Assembly: GCA_946534715.1 (NCBI GenBank)
Contig: CAMNCW010000041.1
Location: 1-64,000 of the forward strand
DNA from: an uncultured Bacteroidales bacterium
GTDB lineage: Bacteria; Bacteroidota; Bacteroidia; Bacteroidales; Paludibacteraceae
Direction of reading: 5' to 3'
DNA length: 64,000 nucleotides
Under the pieces are notes generated by a model that saw only the letters and a program-made list of their open reading frames with translations, was not told the DNA's origin and ran no database searches. This document shows, in pieces, positions 7,452 to 15,682 of this stretch. Numbering within the stretch: the first letter of the stretch is position 1; each line of letters opens with the position of its first letter. The position numbers and the translations under genes are program-made.

Positions 7452-9608
7452 ATGGCTAAAGTTTATCAAGCATCTGAGATCAAGAACGTCGCTATGTTGG
7501 GCGGCTCGGGATCCGGTAAAACGACTCTCATGGAGTCCATGTTGTTTGAAAGCGGGGTGATTAAACGCCGCGGTTCGATTGAGCAGCAATCCACCGTGTG
7601 CGATTATTTCCCGGTAGAAAAAGAGTACGGCTACTCCGTTTTCTCCACAGTTTGTAACATTGAGTTCGAAGGCAAGAAACTGAACGTGATCGATTGTGCA
7701 GGTTCGGACGATTTCTGCGGAGGTACCGTAGCAGCTCTCCAGATGTGCGGTTCGGCACTCATCGTTCTCTCCGCTAACGGCGGCGTGGAAGTGGGTACGC
7801 AGAATAACTTCCGTCTCGTAGAGAAAGCCCACAAGCCGCTCGCATTCGTCATCAATAAATGCGACCACGAGAACGCAGACTTCGAGCGCACGTACGCGCA
7901 GTTAAAGGAGAACTTTGGCAATAAGTGTACGCTGATCCAGTTCCCGGTAAATGCCGGCGCAGGTTTCAACGCTGCTATTGATGTGCTGAAAGGCAAGATG
8001 CTTGTTTGGAAGGCTGAGGGCGGTGCTCCTGAGTTCAAAGACATCCCGGCGGAATATGCTGACAAAGTAGAGGAAATGCGTCAGGCGCTCCAAGAGCAAG
8101 CTGCTGAGGCGGACGAGACGCTGTTGGATAAGTTCCTCGGTGAAGGACTGACCGATGAGGAGATTATGCAGGGTCTGAAATCTGTTTATGCAGATGGTTC
8201 GATGTACCCGGTTATCTGCTGCTCGGGTCTCAAAGATATGGGTGTTCGTCGTCTGATGGACTTCCTGAACGGTATGGCTCCGAGCCCGGCACAGTTCAGC
8301 TATCCGACGGTAGATGGCAAGAAGATCAGTCCGGACGCTTCGGCTCCGACGAGTCTGTATGTCTTCAAGACTTCCGTTGAACCGCACATCGGTGAGGTCA
8401 ACTACTTCCGCGTAATGCAGGGAACTGTTCGTAACGGCGACGATCTGGTGAACATGGAGCGCGGCTCGAAAGAGCGTATCTCGCAGCTCTATCAGGTTGC
8501 CGGTTCAATCCGTACTGCCGTAGATGAACTGCAGGCAGGTGACATCGGTGCTACTGTGAAACTGAAAGATACCCGTACGGGTAACACGCTGAATGCGAAA
8601 GAGTGTGACAACCAATATGCTCCGATCGTTTATCCGCAGCCGCGTTACCGCCGTGCAATCAAGCCGGTGACCGAGTCTGATGCAGAGAAACTCGCAGCTC
8701 TCCTTACCCGTATGCACGAAGAGGATCCGACTTGGGTTGTAGAGCAGTCGAAAGAGCTCCGTCAGATGATCGTATCCGGTCAAGGTGAGTTCCACCTGCG
8801 TACGCTCAAATGGCGTCTGGAGAACAACGATAAGATGATGGTTGAGTTCCTCGAGCCGAAGATCCCGTATCGTGAGACGATCACCAAGGCGGCACGTGCC
8901 GACTACCGTCATAAGAAACAATCCGGTGGAGCCGGTCAGTTCGGTGAGGTTCACTTGATCGTGGAGCCGTACGAGGAAGGCGTGCCGGTTAAGGAGACCT
9001 ATAAGTTTGGTAATCAAGAGTATAAGATCTCTGTCAAAGATCAGCAGGAGATCAACTTGGAGTGGGGTGGTAAGCTCGTCATCATCAACTCCATCGTCGG
9101 CGGTGCTATCGATGCACGCTTCATCCCGGCTATCGTAAAAGGTATCATGGATCGTATGGAGCAAGGTCCGCTCACCGGTTCGTATGCACGCGACGTGCGC
9201 GTCATTATTTATGACGGTAAGATGCACCCGGTTGATTCGAACGAAATCTCCTTCCGTCTGGCAGGTCGTAACGCTTTCGCACAAGCCTTCAAAGAGGCGA
9301 ACCCGAAAGTCCTTGAGCCGGTTTATGACCTCGAAGTCTTCGTTCCGTCGGAGATCATGGGCGATGTGATGTCGGACATCAACGGTCGTCGCGGTATGGT
9401 AATGGGTATGGAGACTGAGAAATCGTTCACCCGCCTCAAAGCACAAGTGCCTTTGAAAGAGCTCTCGTCCTACTCGACGACCCTCTCTTCCCTCACCGGT
9501 GGACGTGCTACGTTTACCATGGCATTCAACTCGTACCAACTTGTTCCGGCAGACGTTCAGGAGAAACTTCTCGCTGCTTATGCTGCTTCGCAGACCGACG
9601 AAGAATAA
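7452..9608 (+). CDS. EF-G paralogue (EF-G2-like) with degenerate GTPase motifs
   Basis: A 718-residue protein with all elongation factor G domains: G domain (1 to about 270), domain II, and domains III-V ending near LVPADVQEKLLAAY. The G domain departs from canonical EF-G. The P-loop is GGSGSGKTT (17-25) where EF-G has AHIDAGKTT. The switch I Arg-Gly-Ile-Thr-Ile is replaced by YGYSV (59-63). Switch II is DCAGSDDF (81-88) where EF-G has DTPGHVDF, so the catalytic His is Ser85. NKCD is kept. From memory, Bacteroides carries an EF-G2 reported to support translocation without GTP hydrolysis and to matter in gut colonisation; this protein fits that type. Codon usage looks strongly optimised, which suggests high expression. 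It has its own promoter and terminator. Confidence 0.9.
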   Translation: MAKVYQASEIKNVAMLGGSGSGKTTLMESMLFESGVIKRRGSIEQQSTVCDYFPVEKEYGYSVFSTVCNIEFEGKKLNVIDCAGSDDFCGGTVAALQMCGSALIVLSANGGVEVGTQNNFRLVEKAHKPLAFVINKCDHENADFERTYAQLKENFGNKCTLIQFPVNAGAGFNAAIDVLKGKMLVWKAEGGAPEFKDIPAEYADKVEEMRQALQEQAAEADETLLDKFLGEGLTDEEIMQGLKSVYADGSMYPVICCSGLKDMGVRRLMDFLNGMAPSPAQFSYPTVDGKKISPDASAPTSLYVFKTSVEPHIGEVNYFRVMQGTVRNGDDLVNMERGSKERISQLYQVAGSIRTAVDELQAGDIGATVKLKDTRTGNTLNAKECDNQYAPIVYPQPRYRRAIKPVTESDAEKLAALLTRMHEEDPTWVVEQSKELRQMIVSGQGEFHLRTLKWRLENNDKMMVEFLEPKIPYRETITKAARADYRHKKQSGGAGQFGEVHLIVEPYEEGVPVKETYKFGNQEYKISVKDQQEINLEWGGKLVIINSIVGGAIDARFIPAIVKGIMDRMEQGPLTGSYARDVRVIIYDGKMHPVDSNEISFRLAGRNAFAQAFKEANPKVLEPVYDLEVFVPSEIMGDVMSDINGRRGMVMGMETEKSFTRLKAQVPLKELSSYSTTLSSLTGGRATFTMAFNSYQLVPADVQEKLLAAYAASQTDEE

Positions 9609-9617
9609 AGAGACAAG

Positions 9618-9648
9618 GTACAATGTACAAAGTACCATGTATAAAGGG
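9618..9648 (+). repeat. GTACAATGTACAAAG repeat element
   Basis: Directly after the EF-G2-like stop codon is GTACAATGTACAAAG followed by GTACCATGTATAAAGGG, a doubled GTAC-nnn-GTAC pattern. The GTACAATGTACAAAG core occurs again inside murC at 14664-14678, in frame. Confidence 0.8.
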
Positions 9649-9676
9649 AAAAGCGCATTTCGGTGCGCTTTTTTCG
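9649..9676 (+). terminator. Intrinsic terminator after EF-G2-like gene
   Basis: The stem AAAAGCGCA / TGCGCTTTT with loop TTTCGG is followed by T residues. Confidence 0.85.
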
Positions 9677-9684
9677 TTTTTTTA

Positions 9685-9716
9685 TTTGCATATATCAAAA
9701 AAAAGTTGTAACTTTG
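9685..9716 (+). promoter_or_regulatory. Bacteroidota-type promoter with extended TTTGCATATATCAAAA motif
   Basis: TTTG (9685-9688), 20-nt spacer starting CATATATCAAAA, TAACTTTG (9709-9716). It would drive the outer-membrane protein, glycosyltransferase and 409-residue protein, which are closely spaced. Confidence 0.88.
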
Positions 9717-9764
9717 CACCCGATTTTGTTATCCATAATTTTGTTTATTAAAAACTAAGAAACA

Positions 9765-10622
9765 ATGAAAAAAATTTTTACTCTTTTAGCACTCTCTGTA
9801 TTCTCTGTTTATGCAATGAGTCAATATGACGAACCGGCAAAAAAAACACATATCATTGACGGACTTTCTTCTGTTGCCGCCATTGCCGGAGAAACAAAAA
9901 CCGCTGAGGATAGTATAGTGGATACAAAAGTTGAACCTGTTCCGGAGATTCCAATTTGGAAACAGAAACTCTATTACGGTTACAACTTCGATATCTATTA
10001 TCACGATGACTCCCGTAATAACACAAGAGAAAAAGGTTGGTCCATCTCCCTCACTCCGGAAATAGGATGGAGAGTGAATGAAAAAGTACACATGGGTGTG
10101 CGTTTGGGAGGAACATATTCCAGCACTCGCGCAGAGTACGCTGTTGCCACTTCCGGAAAAGAGACAACCTATACCAGCTTACGTATTCAACAAGGCTCAT
10201 GGGAGGTGACTCCTTATGCTCGCTATCGCCTGAAGACACTCTTTGACGGCAGAATCGGTGTCTGGATTGAGGCTCACTTATACGCCGGCATGTCTTATCC
10301 ACGGGTAGCGGACGAGGATCTGGAGAGTATAAAGGGAACCGACTACGATGGTTTACGCTGCAGTGCTACGTATGGTGCGCAGATTTCGCCGGTTATCACA
10401 TACCAGTTTAACAAAAAAAGCACCTTCCAGATTTTCTTCTCCATCCTCAGTTTGGGCTACAGCGGTACTACCTATTGCTACACTGATCCTATTGACGGAC
10501 GTCGTTATAACGAATACACGAATGATGTCATCCTCTTTTCCGGTAAACTGCGCAACTTGATTGCTAATCAGTTTACTCCTGGACTTTACGGACTCAAATT
10601 CGGTGTGCAAAAAAGTTTCTAA
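9765..10622 (+). CDS. Predicted outer-membrane beta-barrel protein, function unknown
   Basis: A 285-residue protein with a clear signal peptide (MKKIFTLLALSVFSVYAMSQ). Its alternating aromatic/polar strands are typical of an outer-membrane beta-barrel (VTPYARYRLK, TYGAQISPVITYQ, FQIFFSILSLGYSG). It ends in a C-terminal Phe (GVQKSF), a usual signature of Omp insertion. I do not recognise a specific family. It is the first gene after a promoter and lies 3 bases before the glycosyltransferase, so the two are probably co-transcribed; a surface or envelope role is inferred only from fold and context. Confidence 0.75.
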   Translation: MKKIFTLLALSVFSVYAMSQYDEPAKKTHIIDGLSSVAAIAGETKTAEDSIVDTKVEPVPEIPIWKQKLYYGYNFDIYYHDDSRNNTREKGWSISLTPEIGWRVNEKVHMGVRLGGTYSSTRAEYAVATSGKETTYTSLRIQQGSWEVTPYARYRLKTLFDGRIGVWIEAHLYAGMSYPRVADEDLESIKGTDYDGLRCSATYGAQISPVITYQFNKKSTFQIFFSILSLGYSGTTYCYTDPIDGRRYNEYTNDVILFSGKLRNLIANQFTPGLYGLKFGVQKSF

Positions 10623-10625
10623 TCT

Positions 10626-11588
10626 ATGGATATTTCTATAATTGTTCCACTTTATAACGAAGCGGAATCGCTGCCGAAACTCTACGAGTGGATAGCACGC
10701 GTAATGAAAGAAAACAAGTTCTCCTATGAGGTCATTTTTGTCAATGACGGCTCTAATGACAACTCATGGGAGGTGATCACCGGTCTTCAGGCGCAAAACA
10801 CGGATAAGAACGCGTCCGTTCGCGGTATTTGTTTCCGTCGTAACTACGGCAAATCTGCGGCTTTATACTGCGGTTTCAAGGCGGCGCAAGGAGATGTAGT
10901 GATCACGATGGATGCGGATCTGCAAGATAGTCCGGACGAGATACCGGAGCTCTATCGCATGATCACGGAGGACGGTTTTGATTTGGTGTCAGGTTGGAAA
11001 CAGAAGCGTTATGACAATGCACTGACCAAGAATCTGCCCTCCAAACTTTTCAACGCGACCGCGCGCAAAGTGACCGGCATTCAGCTCCATGACATGAACT
11101 GCGGGCTCAAAGCTTATCGCAAAGATGTGGTGAAGAATATCGAAGTGTTCTCGGAAATGCACCGCTATATTCCTTATCTGGCAAAGAACGCCGGCTTTAC
11201 CAAAATCGGCGAGAAAGTGGTACAACACCGCAAGAGGGAGTTCGGTACTTCGAAATTCGGTATCAACCGTTTCGTGAACGGTTATCTCGACCTCATGACC
11301 TTGTGGTTCTTGAACAAGTTCGGCAAACAGCCGATGCACTTCTTCGGCTTGGTGGGATCGCTGATGTTCTTCATCGGTTTCATCGCCGTGTTAGTTGTGG
11401 GAGGTATGAAACTATATGCTCTCTCGCACGGCGTACAAGCGATGTTGGTGGGTGTGAACCCTTATTTCCATATTGCTATACTGATGATGATTTTAGGCTG
11501 TATGCTCTTCCTTGCCGGCTTCCTGGCAGAACTGGTGATCCGCAATTCTCCTTCCCGTAATGATTATCTGATTAAAGAAGAGATATAA
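10626..11588 (+). CDS. Family 2 glycosyltransferase, GtrB/DPM1-like, with two C-terminal membrane helices
   Basis: A 320-residue GT2 enzyme predicted to move a sugar from a nucleotide donor to undecaprenyl phosphate on the cytoplasmic face. The N-terminal GT-A domain shows IIVPLYNEAESLP, VNDGSNDNSW, the metal-binding DADLQDSPDEIPELY and a CGLKAYRK acceptor-site segment. Two transmembrane helices follow (about residues 235-262 and 280-308), as in GtrB and ArnC relatives. It lies between the beta-barrel gene and the 409-residue protein with gaps of 3 and 11 bases, indicating an operon. The product may feed lipid A, O-antigen or glycan decoration; the substrate cannot be read from the sequence. 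Confidence 0.88.
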   Translation: MDISIIVPLYNEAESLPKLYEWIARVMKENKFSYEVIFVNDGSNDNSWEVITGLQAQNTDKNASVRGICFRRNYGKSAALYCGFKAAQGDVVITMDADLQDSPDEIPELYRMITEDGFDLVSGWKQKRYDNALTKNLPSKLFNATARKVTGIQLHDMNCGLKAYRKDVVKNIEVFSEMHRYIPYLAKNAGFTKIGEKVVQHRKREFGTSKFGINRFVNGYLDLMTLWFLNKFGKQPMHFFGLVGSLMFFIGFIAVLVVGGMKLYALSHGVQAMLVGVNPYFHIAILMMILGCMLFLAGFLAELVIRNSPSRNDYLIKEEI

Positions 11589-11599
11589 GCTCAGACAGT

Positions 11600-12829
11600 A
11601 TGTCTCAAAAGATTGAAGATCAAATAGCTACAATAGAGCGGGCATTGGGCGAGCGCATGATAGAACATGCGCTCGTCATTGTGCGTTCATGGCTCAATGA
11701 ATTAGGGGAAAACAATCCTTACGAAGAGGCGTATTTCTCTATTCACAAGCGTAGCAAAGCGGTCTTTGACGCATGGCTTAGTTCCAATAACGAGAACGTG
11801 GATGAACGTCTCAATGAACTGACCGGAGAGATGTACCAAATGGTGGATTCTGTGTATGCAGATATTCGTCTCAAACGAGGTATTTCGCCCGAAATGCACG
11901 GGTTTAATGAGGATAATACCGCCTCTATACTCAATTATTTCCATAATTGTGTGCGGCTGAGAGAGGAAGATGTAGAGTGGTTTCAGAAGCTGCTCCGTGA
12001 CGAAAGTCGCGCCGGTACCGCTTTGACGGCTATTACCGCTATCGCGCAAAATATCCGTGAGAACTTTTCCATAGACGGCTTTTTGATGCTGATTGAAGGC
12101 ATGAATGTGGAGAATGAGACCGTCGCGGATCAATGTGCCGCGCAGGTGATTACGCTGCTCATTCATTACGACGTGCGAATCGACTTTTTCCCGCAGATAC
12201 AAGAAGCGTTTCTACAAGCGGCATCTGAGAGGAATGATGACGGCGAACAGCTGTTCGATCTTCTTTGCCGATTGATAGAATCGTCTGATATGAAGAACTT
12301 TAAGGAAGCTATCCGCTCCGGCGAGCTGACTACTTCCGCGTTGCCTAAAGAGTTGCAGAAACTGATTCAGCAAGCTGGTTTGGGAGATTCATTAGACACC
12401 TTGCTCCAATGGATGCCTAAAACGGAGACGGAATATATTGCGGGCCTGATAGAAATGTTGCCGCAGACTTGGGTTTATACGGCGTTGGTGGAAGGCGTTA
12501 CGGAGCGTGAAAAGAGTTTGGCACAAATCTGTTTGTCCTGCGGTTTCCGGGATATGCTGTGGGATTTTCCGGACGTGGGAGAGAAAGTGTATCGAAAGGC
12601 TCTGCGCAAAGGCGCCAAACAGCCTATTGATTATATCAATTATGCACATTGTTTGTTGCTTAACGGCGACCGTGTTATGGCGTACGAATACTATCGCCAA
12701 GCACGTAAATTATGCTCTTCGCCTAAAACTTTCTTTAATCTTTTCCGTCCTGACCGTCGTCCGCTAATTGATCACGGCGTGCCTATCGAACAGGTCTATA
12801 TGATCGAAGACCAACTGTTGAATAATTGA
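11600..12829 (+). CDS. Unrecognised 409-residue alpha-helical protein
   Basis: I do not recognise this family. The protein has no signal peptide or membrane segment and is predicted to be mainly helical and acidic. Its C-terminal third has a repeat-like character (FPDVGEKVYRKALRKGAKQP, HCLLLNGDRVMAYEYYRQA) that recalls tetratricopeptide helices. It is the third gene of the run begun by the 9685 promoter, 11 bases after the glycosyltransferase. Its last codons and TGA (AAT AAT TGA) merge into a junction-type AATTGATAATTG repeat. It converges with the PagL-like gene 10 bases away without an evident terminator. Confidence 0.7.
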   Translation: MSQKIEDQIATIERALGERMIEHALVIVRSWLNELGENNPYEEAYFSIHKRSKAVFDAWLSSNNENVDERLNELTGEMYQMVDSVYADIRLKRGISPEMHGFNEDNTASILNYFHNCVRLREEDVEWFQKLLRDESRAGTALTAITAIAQNIRENFSIDGFLMLIEGMNVENETVADQCAAQVITLLIHYDVRIDFFPQIQEAFLQAASERNDDGEQLFDLLCRLIESSDMKNFKEAIRSGELTTSALPKELQKLIQQAGLGDSLDTLLQWMPKTETEYIAGLIEMLPQTWVYTALVEGVTEREKSLAQICLSCGFRDMLWDFPDVGEKVYRKALRKGAKQPIDYINYAHCLLLNGDRVMAYEYYRQARKLCSSPKTFFNLFRPDRRPLIDHGVPIEQVYMIEDQLLNN

Positions 12830-12842
12830 TAATTGTGAATTA
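12820..12842. repeat. AATTGATAATTG-type repeat at a convergent junction
   Basis: GAATAATTGATAATTGTGAATTA spans the TGA of the 409-residue protein gene and supplies the TAA (reverse strand) of the PagL-like gene. Unlike the other sites it lies between convergent genes. Confidence 0.6.
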
Positions 12843-14135
12843 CAGATACGCTCCTAAGCCCACTGCAACGAATTCGACTTTCGTGAGGTGGGCTTTCATG
12901 ATACCTTGTACGAAGAGATGATGCGGGAAACGGTAACGGAGTGCTATTTGGGTATATAACCATCCGTCCGGGTAACCGGCAGAACCGGCTTTGATCAGGT
13001 CATAGGGATAGAAGATACCCTTGTTTGCCAAGTTGCCGTTTTGCCATAAGTCCGCGTGTGCGGAGGCATCGTCTTTGGAGACTTCGCGGTTCTTTACCGG
13101 GTCGTACAGATAGACGCCGAAATGGAAACCGGCTGTGAAATAGCCCATTACGAACTCAGGCTGTACACTGACGCCGACGCGCCAACAGTCCGCTTGTGTC
13201 GCACCCTTCAGATAGGTCTTGCCGAACTGGGTCGAACGGTCATAGTATGCTCCATCGTACATCACATCAACACCGCCTCCCAAACGGAAAATACGGTGCG
13301 CGCGCCAATAAGCCGCTGCTTGAAACTCGGAACAGAAGAAAGTCTGCTTATCCTTGTAATAAACTTGTCTCGGTGCGCCGCTCACGGCGAACTCGATCTC
13401 ACAATGGTGTTTGCGCAAGGTCTCCAAGCTTAACTCTTTGGTGGTGTGAGGTGTTTCTGCGGATCTTGCAGTTTCCGTGTCCTCCTCCGGCCGGTATTTG
13501 ACATTCAGTTCGCCGCAGAAGATATTATAGCCCGAGTTCGGTTGCATGATACTTCCGTTACTCATGTGATACCAGCCCAGCGCCAAACCCACCGTCCATC
13601 CGCTGCGGATCGGGAAATTGAAATACATGGCTTCCGGGAAGTAGTAATTGAAGACTGAACCCACTGATTGATTGATGTTTGGCGCTTGAAGCACATTGTA
13701 TTGCTGTTCCGGCGTAGCGGTATTGAAATAGGTCTTGGTAATGAACGAACATCCTATGCCCGGGCGCACACCCACTTCGAAATGTTTGGACTTATAGAAA
13801 GGCACATCCACGAATACGTATGGCGCGAGCGCGTGTCCTAACAGGTCTTTTTCGCCCGAGCGGGTCATGTCTAACTTCCAATAACTGAGTGCCACACCGA
13901 TCCGTGCATCGTTCCATTCGCGGAGAGACTGCCATTCGGGCTTGAAACTTACCGCAAACTCACCGCTCAAAGCAGGACCGACCCATTTGCCTTTCTGGTC
14001 TAACATGGCATCGACTTTGCCGTCCGGCATAATCAGACCACTACGCAAAGACAAGCGGTATTCGGTGTCCAAAGCCGATACGGAAAGAGGAAAAAGAAGA
14101 CAAAATAGTATTATTTTGTAGCTTAATTTTTGCAT
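12840..14135 (-). CDS. PagL-like lipid A acyloxyacyl hydrolase family outer-membrane protein
   Basis: A 431-residue outer-membrane protein with signal peptide MQKLSYKIILFCLLFPLSVSA. The segment WYHMSNGS (H190, S192) matches the PagL His-x-Ser-Asn active-site motif, and E209 (CGELN) may complete a His-Ser-Glu triad, though the spacing is longer than in Pseudomonas PagL. The protein is about twice the size of PagL. A second half after residue 220 (LSLETLRKHHCEIEFAVSG) looks like another barrel unit and may have a different role. PagL removes 3-O acyl chains from lipid A, which would fit with the nearby glycosyltransferase and with lptD in the same window. It is transcribed from a promoter that overlaps that of murC. 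Confidence 0.75.
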   Translation of the reverse strand: MQKLSYKIILFCLLFPLSVSALDTEYRLSLRSGLIMPDGKVDAMLDQKGKWVGPALSGEFAVSFKPEWQSLREWNDARIGVALSYWKLDMTRSGEKDLLGHALAPYVFVDVPFYKSKHFEVGVRPGIGCSFITKTYFNTATPEQQYNVLQAPNINQSVGSVFNYYFPEAMYFNFPIRSGWTVGLALGWYHMSNGSIMQPNSGYNIFCGELNVKYRPEEDTETARSAETPHTTKELSLETLRKHHCEIEFAVSGAPRQVYYKDKQTFFCSEFQAAAYWRAHRIFRLGGGVDVMYDGAYYDRSTQFGKTYLKGATQADCWRVGVSVQPEFVMGYFTAGFHFGVYLYDPVKNREVSKDDASAHADLWQNGNLANKGIFYPYDLIKAGSAGYPDGWLYTQIALRYRFPHHLFVQGIMKAHLTKVEFVAVGLGAYL

Positions 14136-14165
14136 ACTAAACGCACGATTTAATTTTTTCGGCTA

Positions 14166-14197
14166 CAAAATTACGAAAATATTTTGATATATGCAAA
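14166..14197 (-). promoter_or_regulatory. Promoter of the PagL-like gene (part of bidirectional pair)
   Basis: Minus strand TTTG (14194-14197), 20-nt spacer CATATATCAAAATATTTTCG, TAATTTTG (14166-14173). It overlaps the murC promoter on the other strand. Confidence 0.82.
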
Positions 14198-14213
14198 TTT
14201 TTTTGTACCTTTG
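14183..14213 (+). promoter_or_regulatory. Promoter of the murC-ftsQ-ftsA-ftsZ cluster
   Basis: TTTG (14183-14186), 19-nt spacer ATATATGCAAATTTTTTTG, TACCTTTG (14206-14213). An upstream in-frame extension of murC starting at 14191 lies inside this promoter and is therefore not translated. Confidence 0.85.
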
Positions 14214-14238
14214 CACGGAAATTTGTGAAAACTGTAAA

Positions 14239-15681
14239 ATGATAGCACAAAACGACATAAAAAACTTCTTCTTCTTGGGTATTGGAGGCATTGGAATGAG
14301 TGCCTTAGCCCGTTATTTTCACCATGAAGGTTATCCTGTCTCCGGCTATGACCGTACTCCCTCTGCGCTGACCAAGGAATTAGAGGATGAGGGTATCAAG
14401 GTATGCTTCAGAGACGCGCAAGATATGCTGAAAGGTCTAGGATTATCCGCTAATCATACGCTGGTGATCAGAACACCGGCAGTTCCTGAGGATAGTGTGC
14501 TGTATAGTTATTTCCGCGCTGAGGGATATTCGATTATCAAACGTGCAGAGGTGTTGGGTTTGGTGACAAAGCAGAAAAAAGCACTTTGCGTAGCTGGAAC
14601 TCATGGAAAGACCACTACTTCTACGATGCTGGCACACTTGTTGAATAAAGGGCAAGGGGACGTGGTACAATGTACAAAGGAAGAGAGAACAAAGGGAGTG
14701 AATGCGTTTTTGGGCGGAATAAGTATGAATTACGGGACGAATCTGCTGCTGGACAAGGAGAGTGAGTACGTCGTGGTGGAAGCGGATGAGTATGACCGTT
14801 CGTTCCATCATCTGAGACCTTATATATCGGTAGTGACGGCAGTAGATGCGGATCATTTGGATATATACGGCTCAGCGGAAGCATACCGCGAGTCCTTTGC
14901 GCACTATACGAGCCTCATTACGCACGCGTTGGTAATGAAGCATGGTATTGAATTGCAACCGCGTCTTCAGCCGGGTGTGAAATGTTATACGTACGGAGTA
15001 GTGGAGAATCCGCAATCCGCAAACAGTTATCCTTCTTTTTATGCGGATCATATACGCATAGAGGACGGACAGATTTATTTTGATTTTCATACGCCGGACA
15101 GCGTGATTGCGGATATGCAATTAGGCGTGCCGGTTTGGGTGAATATAGAGAATGCGGTAGCCGCTTTAGCTGTAGCTTGGCTTGTACAAACGGATGAGGA
15201 ACAGTTGAAAGAGAGACTCGCTTCTTTCAAGGGCGTGCTTAGGCGTTTCAATATTCATGTCAATACCGCGAAAGTGGCATACATAGATGATTATGCGCAT
15301 CATCCGCAGGAGATAGCTACGTCTATTGATTCCATACGCAAACTCTTTCCTGAGCGTAAGTTGATAGGCGTTTTTCAACCGCATCTCTATACGCGGACAC
15401 GGGATTTTGCAGATGGTTTTGCCAGTGTTCTTTCTACGCTGGATGAGGTGGTATTACTGCCTATTTATCCGGCGCGTGAAGAGCCGATTGAGGGAGTAAA
15501 CAGCGAGATGCTGATGGCGCTTATTACAAATCCGCATAAGACGATCGTGCAAAAGCCGGAGTTAACGGAGTTCCTGCAAAAGCGTGTGAATGATGCGAAT
15601 GAGCCGGTGGTGATTTTAACCGTCGGAGCAGGAGATATAGACAGGCTTGTGCCAGAAATAACGGAAAAACTGAAAGGATAA
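14239..15681 (+). CDS. murC: UDP-N-acetylmuramate--L-alanine ligase
   Basis: MurC adds the first amino acid to UDP-MurNAc in peptidoglycan synthesis. The start at ATG 14239 (MIAQNDIKNFFFLGIGGIGM) places the Rossmann glycine motif at residues 14-19 and the ATP-binding GTHGKTTT at about 119-126; DEYDRSFHHL and IDDYAHHPQEI follow. About 15-18 extra residues (roughly 138-154, containing VVQCTKEERTK) sit after the P-loop helix, just before AFLGGI. Known Bacteroidota MurC proteins run almost directly from the helix into that motif. The extra DNA carries the GTACAATGTACAAAG repeat. The gene heads a short division cluster, one base before ftsQ. Confidence 0.95.
   Translation: MIAQNDIKNFFFLGIGGIGMSALARYFHHEGYPVSGYDRTPSALTKELEDEGIKVCFRDAQDMLKGLGLSANHTLVIRTPAVPEDSVLYSYFRAEGYSIIKRAEVLGLVTKQKKALCVAGTHGKTTTSTMLAHLLNKGQGDVVQCTKEERTKGVNAFLGGISMNYGTNLLLDKESEYVVVEADEYDRSFHHLRPYISVVTAVDADHLDIYGSAEAYRESFAHYTSLITHALVMKHGIELQPRLQPGVKCYTYGVVENPQSANSYPSFYADHIRIEDGQIYFDFHTPDSVIADMQLGVPVWVNIENAVAALAVAWLVQTDEEQLKERLASFKGVLRRFNIHVNTAKVAYIDDYAHHPQEIATSIDSIRKLFPERKLIGVFQPHLYTRTRDFADGFASVLSTLDEVVLLPIYPAREEPIEGVNSEMLMALITNPHKTIVQKPELTEFLQKRVNDANEPVVILTVGAGDIDRLVPEITEKLKG
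14648..14697 (+). repeat. In-frame GTACAATGTACAAAG insertion inside murC
   Basis: This stretch contains GTACAATGTACAAAG, identical to the element after the EF-G2-like gene (9618-9632), flanked by G/A-rich sequence. It adds about 17 codons without breaking the frame. Confidence 0.7.
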
Positions 15682-15682
15682 T

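Noticed and set aside
8505..9719. Long open frame antisense to the EF-G2-like gene
   Set aside because: It mirrors a strongly codon-biased gene on the other strand, lacks recognisable domains and runs through the terminator and the next promoter.
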